DNA of 57,637 nucleotides, taken from NCBI GenBank assembly GCA_945861765.1, contig CAMAWP010000008.1, forward strand, positions 1 to 57,637. The letters run 5' to 3'. Below the pieces are notes generated by a model. It saw only the letters and a list, made by a program, of their open reading frames with translations. It had not been told where the DNA came from and did not search any database. The first letter of the stretch is position 1, and every line of letters starts with the position of its first letter. This DNA is from Akkermansia muciniphila. Lineage in GTDB: Bacteria > Verrucomicrobiota > Verrucomicrobiia > Limisphaerales > SIBE01. The translations under genes and the position numbers were made by a program. Below, in pieces: positions 9,718 through 17,909 of this stretch.

Positions 9718-10265
9718 AATTGGAATCACGGTCGCTCATGGGGCTTTCTAGATCATCCAAAATCAGGTAGCTGATTCGCCACAAAAGAGTGCGAATACCT
9801 CAAGGAGAGACCACTCTGGACTTCGCACGCGCAGGGCGGCTCTGAACCCACCCATCCCCCTCCCAGGAGGGGAACCAGCAACCGGCGCGGACGACGAAGC
9901 TCCCCTCCTCGGAGGGGCTTGGGGTGGGTTCATGGAAAGAGTGGCGGAGGTTTTCCAAACCTGCCTGTTCCGTGAAAGAGTCTGTTTGCGAATACTCCTC
10001 GATCTTCGCGATCTATGGATTTTTCTCACACTCTCTTGTAGTTGGGCTTTCTACCGCGAGCTGTTTTTCATCGGTTTCGACACTTCCGCCGCAAGCTCCT
10101 CCGTGATTCCAGGGTGACGTTGCGTTGGGCAAGATCCCAATTCCGCATGTCGGTTGGTACTCGATCTGCTTTTGGTCGCCCGCTAGGCGAACGCTAGATA
10201 AACTGCTGAAGTGAGTGTAATTTTTTGTGCTTGTTGGAAAAATTGAAACTAGAAATTGAATCGGA
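9718..10265. other. Intergenic region with a family A repeat
   Basis: About 550 bases without a supported gene. The central part is the second copy of palindromic repeat A. The last 160 bases become AT-richer before the next gene and probably include its promoter, but no pair of boxes stands out. Confidence 0.5.
9826..9940. repeat. Palindromic repeat family A, copy 2
   Basis: It starts GCGCAGGGCGGCTCTGAACC and ends GGGTGGGTTCATGGAAAGAG. The arms CCCCTCCCAGGAGGGGA and TCCCCTCCTCGGAGGGG form small hairpins inside a larger one. The outer borders match copy 1 at 2823-2940 almost base for base while the centre (about 9873-9899) differs. Confidence 0.78.
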
Positions 10266-10721
10266 ATGAAATCAAATAAATCTGTTAGCTCTAAGAGTCC
10301 TTCGAAATCGGTGGCTCCCATCAAAATGAAATCGGCATTAACCAATCTCAACCACCTTGTTCGAGCGGTGCCTAAGGCCAAGACAGCCGCTCCCAAGGAA
10401 AAGCCCGTGGCGAAGACTCGGTCAGTGAAGCCTTCCGCAGTCGAGACTTCACACGTAGCTCAGCCGTCTTTTGCTTCGATCGAAGTCAAGATCGATGTCG
10501 GATTTGGAAACCTCCTGTTTATTCGTGGTCAAGGCTGCGGGCTAAGCTGGGACAAGGGTGTGCAGCTCACTTGCCGCGATCAATCCACCTGGCTTTGGTC
10601 TGCCAAGAGCGGAAAAGACAGAGTTGAATTCAAGCTGTTGCTAAACGACGAAGTCTGGGCTCTCGGCGAGAATCTCACAGTTGCTCCCGGCGAAAAGCTC
10701 GATGCGGTTCCAATTTTCTGA
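10266..10721 (+). CDS. Conserved-looking protein with a carbohydrate-binding-like C-terminal fold
   Basis: A 151-residue protein. Residues 1-70 are basic and low in complexity (Lys, Ser, Ala, Pro). Residues about 73-151 are a compact domain with GFGNLLFIRGQGCGLSWDKG, STWLWSAKS and VEFKLLLNDEVWALGENL, a pattern resembling the starch-binding/CBM48-type beta sandwich seen in small verrucomicrobial proteins of unknown role. I do not know a function. The basic head could bind nucleic acid, but that is speculation. It stands alone. The start follows an AT-rich stretch with no clear Shine-Dalgarno. Confidence 0.7.
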   Translation: MKSNKSVSSKSPSKSVAPIKMKSALTNLNHLVRAVPKAKTAAPKEKPVAKTRSVKPSAVETSHVAQPSFASIEVKIDVGFGNLLFIRGQGCGLSWDKGVQLTCRDQSTWLWSAKSGKDRVEFKLLLNDEVWALGENLTVAPGEKLDAVPIF

Positions 10722-10789
10722 CGCGGAATCCAACGATGCAGTTCGTTGGTGGTTGGAGACTTGAAAGCTCTGGGGAGCGAGTGCTCGGC

Positions 10790-10960
10790 TTATGGTTGAC
10801 TAGCAATGTGCGCTCGGCCAAGGCCGAATTCATTGCCCATCTTGACGACCTTGCCATCGCGGAAGTGAACCTCGATAAACTTTGAACTGCAGACTGGTTT
10901 GCCGTTCTCGTCTTTTAGCGTGGTGATTAGCTTCTTGGTGCGAGCGGCGAATACGCCCAC
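10790..10960 (-). pseudogene. Short reading frame, possible gene remnant or small protein
   Basis: A 56-codon frame from a GTG, containing ARTKKLITTLKDENGKPVC, then FIEVHFRDGKVVKMGNEFGL and ending ASQP. The composition and the alternating pattern of EVHFRDGKVVKMG look like real protein, such as the C-terminal beta strands of a small domain. The frame stays open upstream into the 3' end of the cytochrome gene, so the true 5' end may be lost. It could be a small gene co-transcribed with the cytochrome or a decayed remnant. There is no recognisable family. Confidence 0.35.
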
Positions 10961-10982
10961 ACATCTGCTTGGTTGCTCGATC

Positions 10983-12335
10983 CTAGTGCGGAATGAACTT
11001 CAGATGCGCCTCGCGACCTTTTTCGACATCCGCCGAGTGCGGCTTTTTCCAATACGTCGGCAGATTGGTCTTCGTCTCGCACAGGATTTCGCGAATGGCT
11101 TGTCGATCGTCGGCCCGCAGCTTCGCGAACTCGGGGCTTTGATCCTGGCCCGTCAGAATATCGTAGAGTCTTTGCAACAGATGCTCGCGGATCGCAGTAG
11201 GCATAGTGTCGAATGGCGGAGAGTAAATCAGAAAACTGCACGGGTACTTGAACATTCGGGTCTGAAGATCGAGATCGCGCAGAGAGCGTCCCTGCTTGTC
11301 GCGGAGTCCGCGCGCGGTGAATTGCTTCACGAACTCTGGATTCCCCTGGAGCGCGCTCCTCAACGGCGCCTCTTCGGTGAGGAGTAAGTATCGAAGGAAA
11401 GCGTTCACTTGGTTCTTGAGATAGCGGATGTGGCCGTATTGCTTGAGCATGATCTGCGCTTCGAAGCTGAGGCGCGTGATGTAATTGTGCATGTGAGCCT
11501 GGTGTTCGAGGACCACCAACGCCACGATGTCGCTTCCAGTCTCCGGATATTTTGTGACGTCGAAGAACTGGCTCAAATTTGTGACATCCACCAGGTAGTT
11601 GGGCTCATTGGCCCGCTGTTCGAAAGCAGCCGGCCCCACGAGATTGCCCCGATGCGCCTGGCTGCCATGCGTGCCCGTCACGTACCAACCAGCCCACCGA
11701 TCGGCCAGCGGCGTGCAATGCGTGATACCGCTGACCTCGGCTTGCAGATCAAGTTCTCCTTGCTCATCGGTGGCAATCGATCGGAGGAGGTGTCCCGGCA
11801 CGCCCAAGGTTTTCCCTGTTCCGTGACATTGGAGACACTCGGAACTTCGTGTGAACGTGGGCTTCAGTCTCTCGGCTTGGGGCAAAGTGTAAAAAACCCC
11901 GCCGAGCTTTGGGTCCACGGCGCTGATCTCCATTACGGGAGCGCCAGGAATGTATCCGATATACACATCGTCGTTGTAGAAAATTGCTCGCGGGTTTTTT
12001 GGGTCAATCAATTGACGTTGCAATGAAGTTTTTGAAAACACCAACATCTGGGATGACCTCGGCACATCGAGAGCGTCGAGCACTGCCTTCAGATAGCCAA
12101 ACTCCGGGTCAAACTTGAACTGCTCCTCTCCATTCTCCAGCTTCCGCTGCAGCCGCGTCACGGGATTGTCTGGTGTCTGGTGGTCGTAATCGATGATCTC
12201 TCCGTCATAAGCGACTTTGTGAGTCGAGCCTTGAAAATCCTCGGCGTGCGCTAGGGATACAAGCGCTACCGAAACCGCAGCCGCTGCCAGCCGAAAAAGC
12301 AAAGCACGCCATAGTTGAAGAGACACACCTATCAT
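10983..12335 (-). CDS. Exported monohaem cytochrome c-like protein, paralogue 1
   Basis: A 450-residue protein with a signal peptide (about 1-31, ending SLAHA) and a single haem c motif CLQCH (Cys167, Cys170, His171). It is probably periplasmic. It is clearly homologous along its length to the protein at 21481-22728: shared blocks include SSQMLVFSKTSLQ, YIGYIPG, GWYVTGTHG, LEHQ and CSFLIYSPPF. The family name is unknown to me. The order (an N-terminal domain of about 130 residues, then the haem motif, then an all-alpha-looking second half) is unlike small class I cytochromes. Function and redox partners cannot be given; there is no oxidase or dehydrogenase gene next to it. Confidence 0.85.
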   Translation of the reverse strand: MIGVSLQLWRALLFRLAAAAVSVALVSLAHAEDFQGSTHKVAYDGEIIDYDHQTPDNPVTRLQRKLENGEEQFKFDPEFGYLKAVLDALDVPRSSQMLVFSKTSLQRQLIDPKNPRAIFYNDDVYIGYIPGAPVMEISAVDPKLGGVFYTLPQAERLKPTFTRSSECLQCHGTGKTLGVPGHLLRSIATDEQGELDLQAEVSGITHCTPLADRWAGWYVTGTHGSQAHRGNLVGPAAFEQRANEPNYLVDVTNLSQFFDVTKYPETGSDIVALVVLEHQAHMHNYITRLSFEAQIMLKQYGHIRYLKNQVNAFLRYLLLTEEAPLRSALQGNPEFVKQFTARGLRDKQGRSLRDLDLQTRMFKYPCSFLIYSPPFDTMPTAIREHLLQRLYDILTGQDQSPEFAKLRADDRQAIREILCETKTNLPTYWKKPHSADVEKGREAHLKFIPH

Positions 12336-12420
12336 GCTTCAAAAGTCTGAACCCAACAGATGCCTGTCATCCACGCAAAAATTGTTGAATGAACTCCCTT
12401 TCTTGCAAATCGATTCCTGT

Positions 12421-13416
12421 TTACTCCCCGCTTTCAAAAGCAGCCCGAATGTCTTGCAAACCGGCGTCGGCGCCCAGGAGCAACATTAGTTTGATTCGAG
12501 CTTTGTGGCTCGGGAGCATGCCGCCGAGGATCGCGCCGATTCGTCTGAGTTGTTTGGCCGCCCCTTCATAGGCATACGTATCGAGAACGCGACCGCGCGG
12601 GCAGCGAGACGTGAGAATCACTGGAATCCCGGTCCGAATCGCCTTTTCCACCCCTCCGATAGCGGTAACCGGCACATTCCCGCGACCCACTCCCTCGATG
12701 ATCAATCCGCGCGCGCCATCTTCGATGGCCAGGGCGGCCAGCCGTCCATCGCTTCCGGCGGAGAGTTTGATGATCTCGACCTGTTCCACGAGCCGCGCCG
12801 GCGCGATATGGTTGTGGGCTGCTCGCCGATGCGCGACGATGAGGCGGTCTTTGTCCACCATGCCGAGTGGTCCAAAATCGCGGCTCTGAAATGTGTCCAC
12901 GCGTTCGGTGTGCGTCTTGATCGCCTCCGCCGCCGCCAGCAGTTGGTCATTCATCACCACGAGCACGCCGAGGCCGCGCGCTTGGGGATCCGCCGCGACC
13001 CGAATAGCGGAGTGCAAATTGGCCGGACCATCCCAACCCAGCTCCGAGCTGTTCCGCATTGCTCCGACCAACACAACTGGCTTCTCGGAATTCAGCACGA
13101 GATCGAGCAGATAGGCTGTTTCCTCCAGCGTATCTGTTCCGTGTGTGATGACAGCTCCGTCCACGCCGTCATCTGCCAAATGGCTTCCGACAACTTGGGC
13201 GAGACCGAGCATGAGTGCCGGGGTTATATGCGGTCCTGGCAAGCGCGCGAAGTCGATAGTAATCAAGTCCGCTATTTCATTTAAACCCGGTACCTGCTCG
13301 AGAATTTCCGCCCCGGAAAGCATTGGCACAGGTCCGCCGGCGATTGGGTCGAACCGCATAGAAATGGTTCCGCCCGTGAACACGACGGCGATGCGTGGTT
13401 TCTTGAGCTCTGGCAT
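12421..13416 (-). CDS. L-asparaginase / glutaminase family protein
   Basis: Hydrolyses asparagine to aspartate and ammonia, or a related amide. From the chosen start the protein is 331 residues and opens MPELKKPRIAVVFTGGTISM with the first catalytic threonine in TGGTI; the second catalytic segment is THGTDTLEETAYLLDL, giving the Thr-Asp-Lys site of the family. A longer start 20 codons upstream exists, but its residues lack family character and approach a repeat, so I prefer 13416. No signal peptide is present, so it is probably cytoplasmic. It stands alone. It could be an asparaginase-like amidase of different substrate range. Confidence 0.92.
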   Translation of the reverse strand: MPELKKPRIAVVFTGGTISMRFDPIAGGPVPMLSGAEILEQVPGLNEIADLITIDFARLPGPHITPALMLGLAQVVGSHLADDGVDGAVITHGTDTLEETAYLLDLVLNSEKPVVLVGAMRNSSELGWDGPANLHSAIRVAADPQARGLGVLVVMNDQLLAAAEAIKTHTERVDTFQSRDFGPLGMVDKDRLIVAHRRAAHNHIAPARLVEQVEIIKLSAGSDGRLAALAIEDGARGLIIEGVGRGNVPVTAIGGVEKAIRTGIPVILTSRCPRGRVLDTYAYEGAAKQLRRIGAILGGMLPSHKARIKLMLLLGADAGLQDIRAAFESGE

Positions 13417-13476
13417 GGCTGGGAGAATGCATTGACTCGCAAGTGGCCGCAAGCCACACCGCTCATCTTTCAGCAA

Positions 13477-13583
13477 TTCTCAGTATGGCCGCAGATAGCA
13501 CCAAGAACCGGCTGAAGCCGGGACTTCATACCTGGCGAACGCGCGGGGTCCCGCCATCAGGCGGTCGGAAGCCAAAATGAGCT
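13477..13583. repeat. MITE-like element, copy 1 (degenerate)
   Basis: Left end TTCTCAGTATGGC (13477-13489) and right end GCCAAAATGAG (13571-13581) correspond to the terminal inverted repeats of the better-preserved element at 22772-22929; the left end differs at 2 of 13 bases. The interior has small palindromes such as GGCTGAAGCC and GGGTCCCGCC. No coding sequence is present. It lies directly upstream of the asparaginase gene. Confidence 0.6.
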
Positions 13584-14304
13584 AACCAAGCGCGAAGGGC
13601 CCGTGGCAGGGCCGATGAACTGCGTTGCCGTACCCGAGGTCGCACGCCAAGAGGCAATGGTTCTCCGTTGTTTTGAGTGGAAACATTTCCGTGTCCGGAC
13701 AGGAGAACTCACTCCCGAGAGGTGCGTAGAGTTTGTAGAGATTGGACATTTTCCGGCCGTGGGCTGTTGTATCCGAGAGCTATTTCCGACTGACATCTCC
13801 CGGAGGGGAGATTCGAGAATAGCCCACCCTTCTCTCCCGGAGGGAGATTTGAGAATTGCCCACCCTTTCAAGGGTGGGATTGCGTAGCAAATACCCAAAG
13901 TCCCGAAGGGACGGTTGGGCCATTCTCGGTCGATCCTTTGTCCTGAACAGACTGTGCGAATAGGAGCTGACCCAGGACATTGAGGGATTCGTCCGTCCCT
14001 GCGGGACTTATGCGATGGCTCATTCGAACCTAGCAGTGAACTGCTGGGCTAGTCTCGAATCTCCCTACGGGGGACGAAGGCGGCCAATAGGTCCAAACTC
14101 CCGTCATCCCGGCGAGATGGAAAAATGGTCTTCATCCGCTGCGGAACTATTCCACTGAAAACAGCGAGGAACCAAGTTCATTGGAAACTACCGCTCGTCT
14201 TTGCGATGCGCCCATGCGCAGCGACACAGCCTTCATTCTCTTGACCCTCGATGGCAGCTTTCCGACAATCCTGCCGCTGTGTGTACCCGCATTGGCCCGA
14301 GAGA
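13584..14304. repeat. Intergenic region with an array of REP-like hairpins
   Basis: About 720 bases with no supported gene. Between 13790 and 14095 short hairpins crowd together: CCCACCCTT/AAGGGTGGG near 13860-13880, TCCCGAAGGGA at 13901-13911, GTCCCTGCGGGAC at 13995-14007, AGCAGT/ACTGCT at 14032-14045 and TCCCTACGGGGGA near 14062. This looks like a REP/BIME-type cluster. A frame on the plus strand at 13603-13887 reads through these hairpins and is not convincing. Confidence 0.6.
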
Positions 14305-15834
14305 ATGAATTTTCCGCGGAAACGAGATCTGTTGATATCGCTGAAATACGCGACGATTGAAGCCTGCTTTAGCGTGCCGATGTTGAATTTGACGCTGACG
14401 CAGTTCCCATTCGCCGTGGGCTTCGCCGTCACAGCGCTCGGTTGGGGTTCCGGAGCGATTGGCTGGCTGGCCGCGATTCCCCATCTCTGCAACATGGTGC
14501 AACCTCCGATCACTTATTTCCTTCGCCGCCACTACTCACTCCGGCAAATCATGGTGCTCGGGTTCCTCGTGAACGCGCTGCCGTGGGCTTTTATTGGCCT
14601 CCTTCCCCGGATGGGCGAACACCGGCATTGGGTGTTCGCCGCCATCGTGACTGTTTCCACGCTGGCCAACAGCATCTGCGGAGTCGCCTGGGCGGCATCG
14701 ATGAGCGATGTTGTGCCGCTGCAGATGCGCGGAAAGTATTTCGGCCGAAGGAACATGGTCTTTGGTTTTTGGACACTCGTTGTCGTCCTGGTGGCGGGGT
14801 ATCTGGCCGAACGCTATGACAATTCATTGGAGATATTCGGTCTCATTTTCGTCTTCGCTGCCTGGCTCCGGCTGACCGGACTCTATTTCCTGACACGAAT
14901 GAAATTTCCGCCGCAAATCCTGGCGGTGCGGCAGGAACAGGAAAGCCTGTCCGAGTATCTCGCGGTGTTTCGGAATCGGGACTACCTATGGCTTGTGCTG
15001 TTCATCGGTTGCTGGGGTTTTGTGCTGAACCTCGGGGCACCTTTCTACAGTGTTTATGTCTTGCGCGAATTGCCGCTCTCGATGGGAGGGCTCACATTGC
15101 TGACCACGTTGTCCACCTTGGGCGGTTTGGTCTCTCTGCCCTCATGGGGCGTGCTGAGTGATCGGTTTGGGAACAAGCCGGTCCTGATGACATGCGCGTT
15201 TCTGTGGAGTGTCGTGGCACTCATCTCGTGGTTGTTCGTGGGACCACAACGCTACGGGCATCTCTTCCTGAACTATTTTGTCGTGGGGGCCACAACCGCC
15301 GGATTTCAGCTCTGCCAGTTCAATCTCATGGTAAAAATGATTCCGACTCGTAGCAAAGCTCCTTACATCTCTGTTTTTCTGGCTCTGACCAGTCTGCTCA
15401 CCGCTCTCGGGCCTGTCTTGGGAGGAAAAGTCTTAACGAGCCTGCCCCATGACTTCGGAACATTCCTCGGGCAGCCGCTGCTTCGATTTCACGTGGTTTT
15501 CCTCGTTTCGTTGTTCTTTTGCCTGCTGAGCATTCATCTGCTCGAACAGCTCAAGGAACCGGCCGAGCGGCCACTTCGCGAAATGGTTCGCGTGATGCGC
15601 ACGATGCGGCAATTCAATCCTGTGCTCGGGCTGATCTCGGTGGCTCAAGTCATCTTCACGCCGCGGCGTTTGAGCCGCTTTGCCGAGGAATCATTGCGGA
15701 CGATCCGGCGTCAAACTGCCGACATCACCGAGGTAGGCGAGGAGTTGGTCGGACATGGTTTGCGCACCATCAAGCAGCCTTTCTCACGTGAAAAGGATGA
15801 TCATCCCGATGAAGAAACCAAGCCTCGGCAGTAG
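14305..15834 (+). CDS. MFS transporter
   Basis: A major facilitator superfamily permease of 509 residues from the chosen ATG. It has about 12 hydrophobic segments, with the MFS loop motif between helices 2 and 3 replaced by FLRRHYSLRQ and a clear motif-A-like loop GVLSDRFGNKPVL in the second half. The C-terminal 110 residues are hydrophilic and probably cytoplasmic. An upstream ATG at 14251 would add 18 residues of arginine/cysteine-rich sequence unlike a transporter, so I use 14305, where MNFPRKRDLLISLKY begins. The substrate is unknown. It is convergent with uup and has no partners in an operon. Confidence 0.85.
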   Translation: MNFPRKRDLLISLKYATIEACFSVPMLNLTLTQFPFAVGFAVTALGWGSGAIGWLAAIPHLCNMVQPPITYFLRRHYSLRQIMVLGFLVNALPWAFIGLLPRMGEHRHWVFAAIVTVSTLANSICGVAWAASMSDVVPLQMRGKYFGRRNMVFGFWTLVVVLVAGYLAERYDNSLEIFGLIFVFAAWLRLTGLYFLTRMKFPPQILAVRQEQESLSEYLAVFRNRDYLWLVLFIGCWGFVLNLGAPFYSVYVLRELPLSMGGLTLLTTLSTLGGLVSLPSWGVLSDRFGNKPVLMTCAFLWSVVALISWLFVGPQRYGHLFLNYFVVGATTAGFQLCQFNLMVKMIPTRSKAPYISVFLALTSLLTALGPVLGGKVLTSLPHDFGTFLGQPLLRFHVVFLVSLFFCLLSIHLLEQLKEPAERPLREMVRVMRTMRQFNPVLGLISVAQVIFTPRRLSRFAEESLRTIRRQTADITEVGEELVGHGLRTIKQPFSREKDDHPDEETKPRQ

Positions 15835-15903
15835 CTCTCGACGACCATCGGGAACTGCGCGCGCAAACGAAGGCCTGTTCAAGCTTGTCTCGGCTCGTGA
15901 CAG

Positions 15904-17817
15904 TTACGATTCGCCACTTGCAACTTCGTCTTTCTGACCTCGAACGGCCTCCAGAGCTTGCCATCGCTCATACAACTTCGCAGCGCGTTGTCTCGCGCCT
16001 GACAATTCTGCTGTCAGATCACTCGTTCGAACTCCGTGCTTGCGATGAAAATCCGGATCGGCGAACAGGTCCTCGATGCGCGCGACGTTTTCCTCGGCCT
16101 CGAGAATGGCAGCCTCCATTCCTTCCAGTTCCCGTAATTCTTTGTAAGACAGCTTGCGTGGACGCGCCCCCTTGGCTGCCCCGTCCCGTGCGGGTGCGGG
16201 GTTTGCCCTTCCAACTACCGCGGCGCTTTCGGCGAGTGCCACGGCGCTCCGCCGCTTCTTCTCCAGGTAGTAATCATAGCTGCCCACACTGTAGGTCAAT
16301 CGCCCTTCACCCTCGAAAGCCAGGATGCCGGTGCAGACACGGTTGAGGAAATAGCGGTCGTGGCTCACGACCAACACCACACCGGGAAAGGCCGTCAGCG
16401 CCTCTTCCAAGATCCGCAGTGTCGGCAGATCTAAATCGTTCGTCGGCTCATCGAGTATTAGGAAATTGCCGCCGTTTTTCAGAATGCGCGCCAGCAGCAG
16501 ACGGCTGCGCTCGCCGCCGCTGAGATACTTCACCTGCGTGCCAATTCGATCATCGGTAAATAGAAAGCGCTTTAGATAGGCCCGCAGCGAGAGCTTTCCA
16601 TCGCCGAAAATGACAAACTCCGTGCCGTCGCTGATCTCCTCCAGAACCGTGCGCTCTTCGCGCAGTTGAAGGCGCCCTTGGTCCACGTAGTTGAAGCGCG
16701 TGAGCTGGCCGATACGGACTTCCCCCTGAGCGGGCGCCAGTTGGCCAAGGATGATTTTCAAGAGTGTGGTCTTTCCAAGTCCATTGCTTCCGGTAATTCC
16801 GATGCGCTGCCCCGCCGCGAAAGTAAAATCGAGCATCGAGAAAAGCTGCTTGCCTCCAAGCTCCATCCGTACCTGAACAAGTTCAACAATACGGTTGCCC
16901 AAGGGCGGCGGCGGCGGGATGACAAATTCCATGTCGTTCTCCAGCTCGGGCGCAGCTTGGCCAGCGACGTCGAAATACCGCTCCAACCTGCTCTTTGATT
17001 TGGTTGTGCGCGCTTGGGGTCCGCGCCGCACCCACTCCAGCTCTCGACGCAAAAACATCTGCCGCTTGTGCTCTGTCACTTCTTCCGTTGCCTGACGCTC
17101 TGCCTTGGCCAGGAGGTAGTCGGTATAATTGCCCGTGTAAGAATAAAAGGTCCCGTTCGCGAGTTCGACGATCATGTTCGTGATGCGGTCAAGAAAGTAA
17201 CGGTCATGCGTCACAAGTAGAAATGCGCCGGGGAAGCCCTCTAGGAATTCTCCCACCCATTCGATCGACTCCGTATCGAGATGATTGGTAGGCTCGTCGA
17301 GAATCAGCAGATCAGGCCGTGAAATAATAGCCCGACAGAGTGCCACGCGACGTTTCTCGCCGCCGGACAGCGTCGTGATGCACCGTTGACCGTCGGGACA
17401 ACTTAATTTCGCCATGGCGGTATTGATCCGATGGTCGAGGCCCCAACCGTCGAGGCTGCGAATGCGTTCCTCGAGCTCCGCATGTTTCTTGGATTCCGCA
17501 GGCAACGATTCGAATTTAGAAATTAATTCGAGCACATGCCGCGCGCCGAGCCGGACATTCTCCACGACGGTCAGGTTGACATCGAGCGCAGACTCCTGCG
17601 CCAGATACCCTGTCACCAAATCCCTCCGGCGCGTGACGGTCCCGGCGTCTGGCACTAACTCGCCAGTGACGATTTTGAGAAATGTGGACTTCCCTGACCC
17701 ATTGCGTCCCACCATGCCGATGCGGTCGCGTTCATCAATAGCCAGCGACGATCGACCCAGCACGACCAGTTCGTTGTGTCGAACCTCGATATCAGAAGCG
17801 GCTAGAATTGCAGACAT
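15904..17817 (-). CDS. uup: ABC-F ATPase Uup
   Basis: A cytoplasmic 637-residue ABC-F protein with two ATPase domains and no membrane segments. Domain 1 has Walker A GRNGSGKST, signature LSGGEKRR and Walker B LLILDEPTNHLD. Domain 2 has GSNGLGKTT, LSGGERSR and LILDEPTNDLD. The linker between them is arginine/lysine rich (RRGPQARTTKSKSRLERY), and the C-terminal 90 residues form the coiled coil that separates Uup from EttA. ABC-F proteins act on the ribosome; Uup is linked to DNA-repeat stability and ribosome assembly or rescue. It lies 92 bases after the flavoprotein gene, same strand. Confidence 0.92.
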   Translation of the reverse strand: MSAILAASDIEVRHNELVVLGRSSLAIDERDRIGMVGRNGSGKSTFLKIVTGELVPDAGTVTRRRDLVTGYLAQESALDVNLTVVENVRLGARHVLELISKFESLPAESKKHAELEERIRSLDGWGLDHRINTAMAKLSCPDGQRCITTLSGGEKRRVALCRAIISRPDLLILDEPTNHLDTESIEWVGEFLEGFPGAFLLVTHDRYFLDRITNMIVELANGTFYSYTGNYTDYLLAKAERQATEEVTEHKRQMFLRRELEWVRRGPQARTTKSKSRLERYFDVAGQAAPELENDMEFVIPPPPPLGNRIVELVQVRMELGGKQLFSMLDFTFAAGQRIGITGSNGLGKTTLLKIILGQLAPAQGEVRIGQLTRFNYVDQGRLQLREERTVLEEISDGTEFVIFGDGKLSLRAYLKRFLFTDDRIGTQVKYLSGGERSRLLLARILKNGGNFLILDEPTNDLDLPTLRILEEALTAFPGVVLVVSHDRYFLNRVCTGILAFEGEGRLTYSVGSYDYYLEKKRRSAVALAESAAVVGRANPAPARDGAAKGARPRKLSYKELRELEGMEAAILEAEENVARIEDLFADPDFHRKHGVRTSDLTAELSGARQRAAKLYERWQALEAVRGQKDEVASGES

Positions 17818-17909
17818 TTCAACTCATCATAGGCATCATCGCGCCCACATTCAAACTCGCTTCCTTCAATTCTTCATCCGCAGCGCATTTCATCAAACGC
17901 CTGCAAATG

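Noticed and set aside
12505-13284. 259-codon open frame antisense to the asparaginase gene
   Set aside because: The asparaginase frame is clear on the minus strand; the antisense frame has no motif and low hydrophobic order.
13603-13887. 94-codon frame in the hairpin-rich intergenic region
   Set aside because: Its last third is translated from the REP-like hairpins and the rest shows no family or sequence order expected of a protein.
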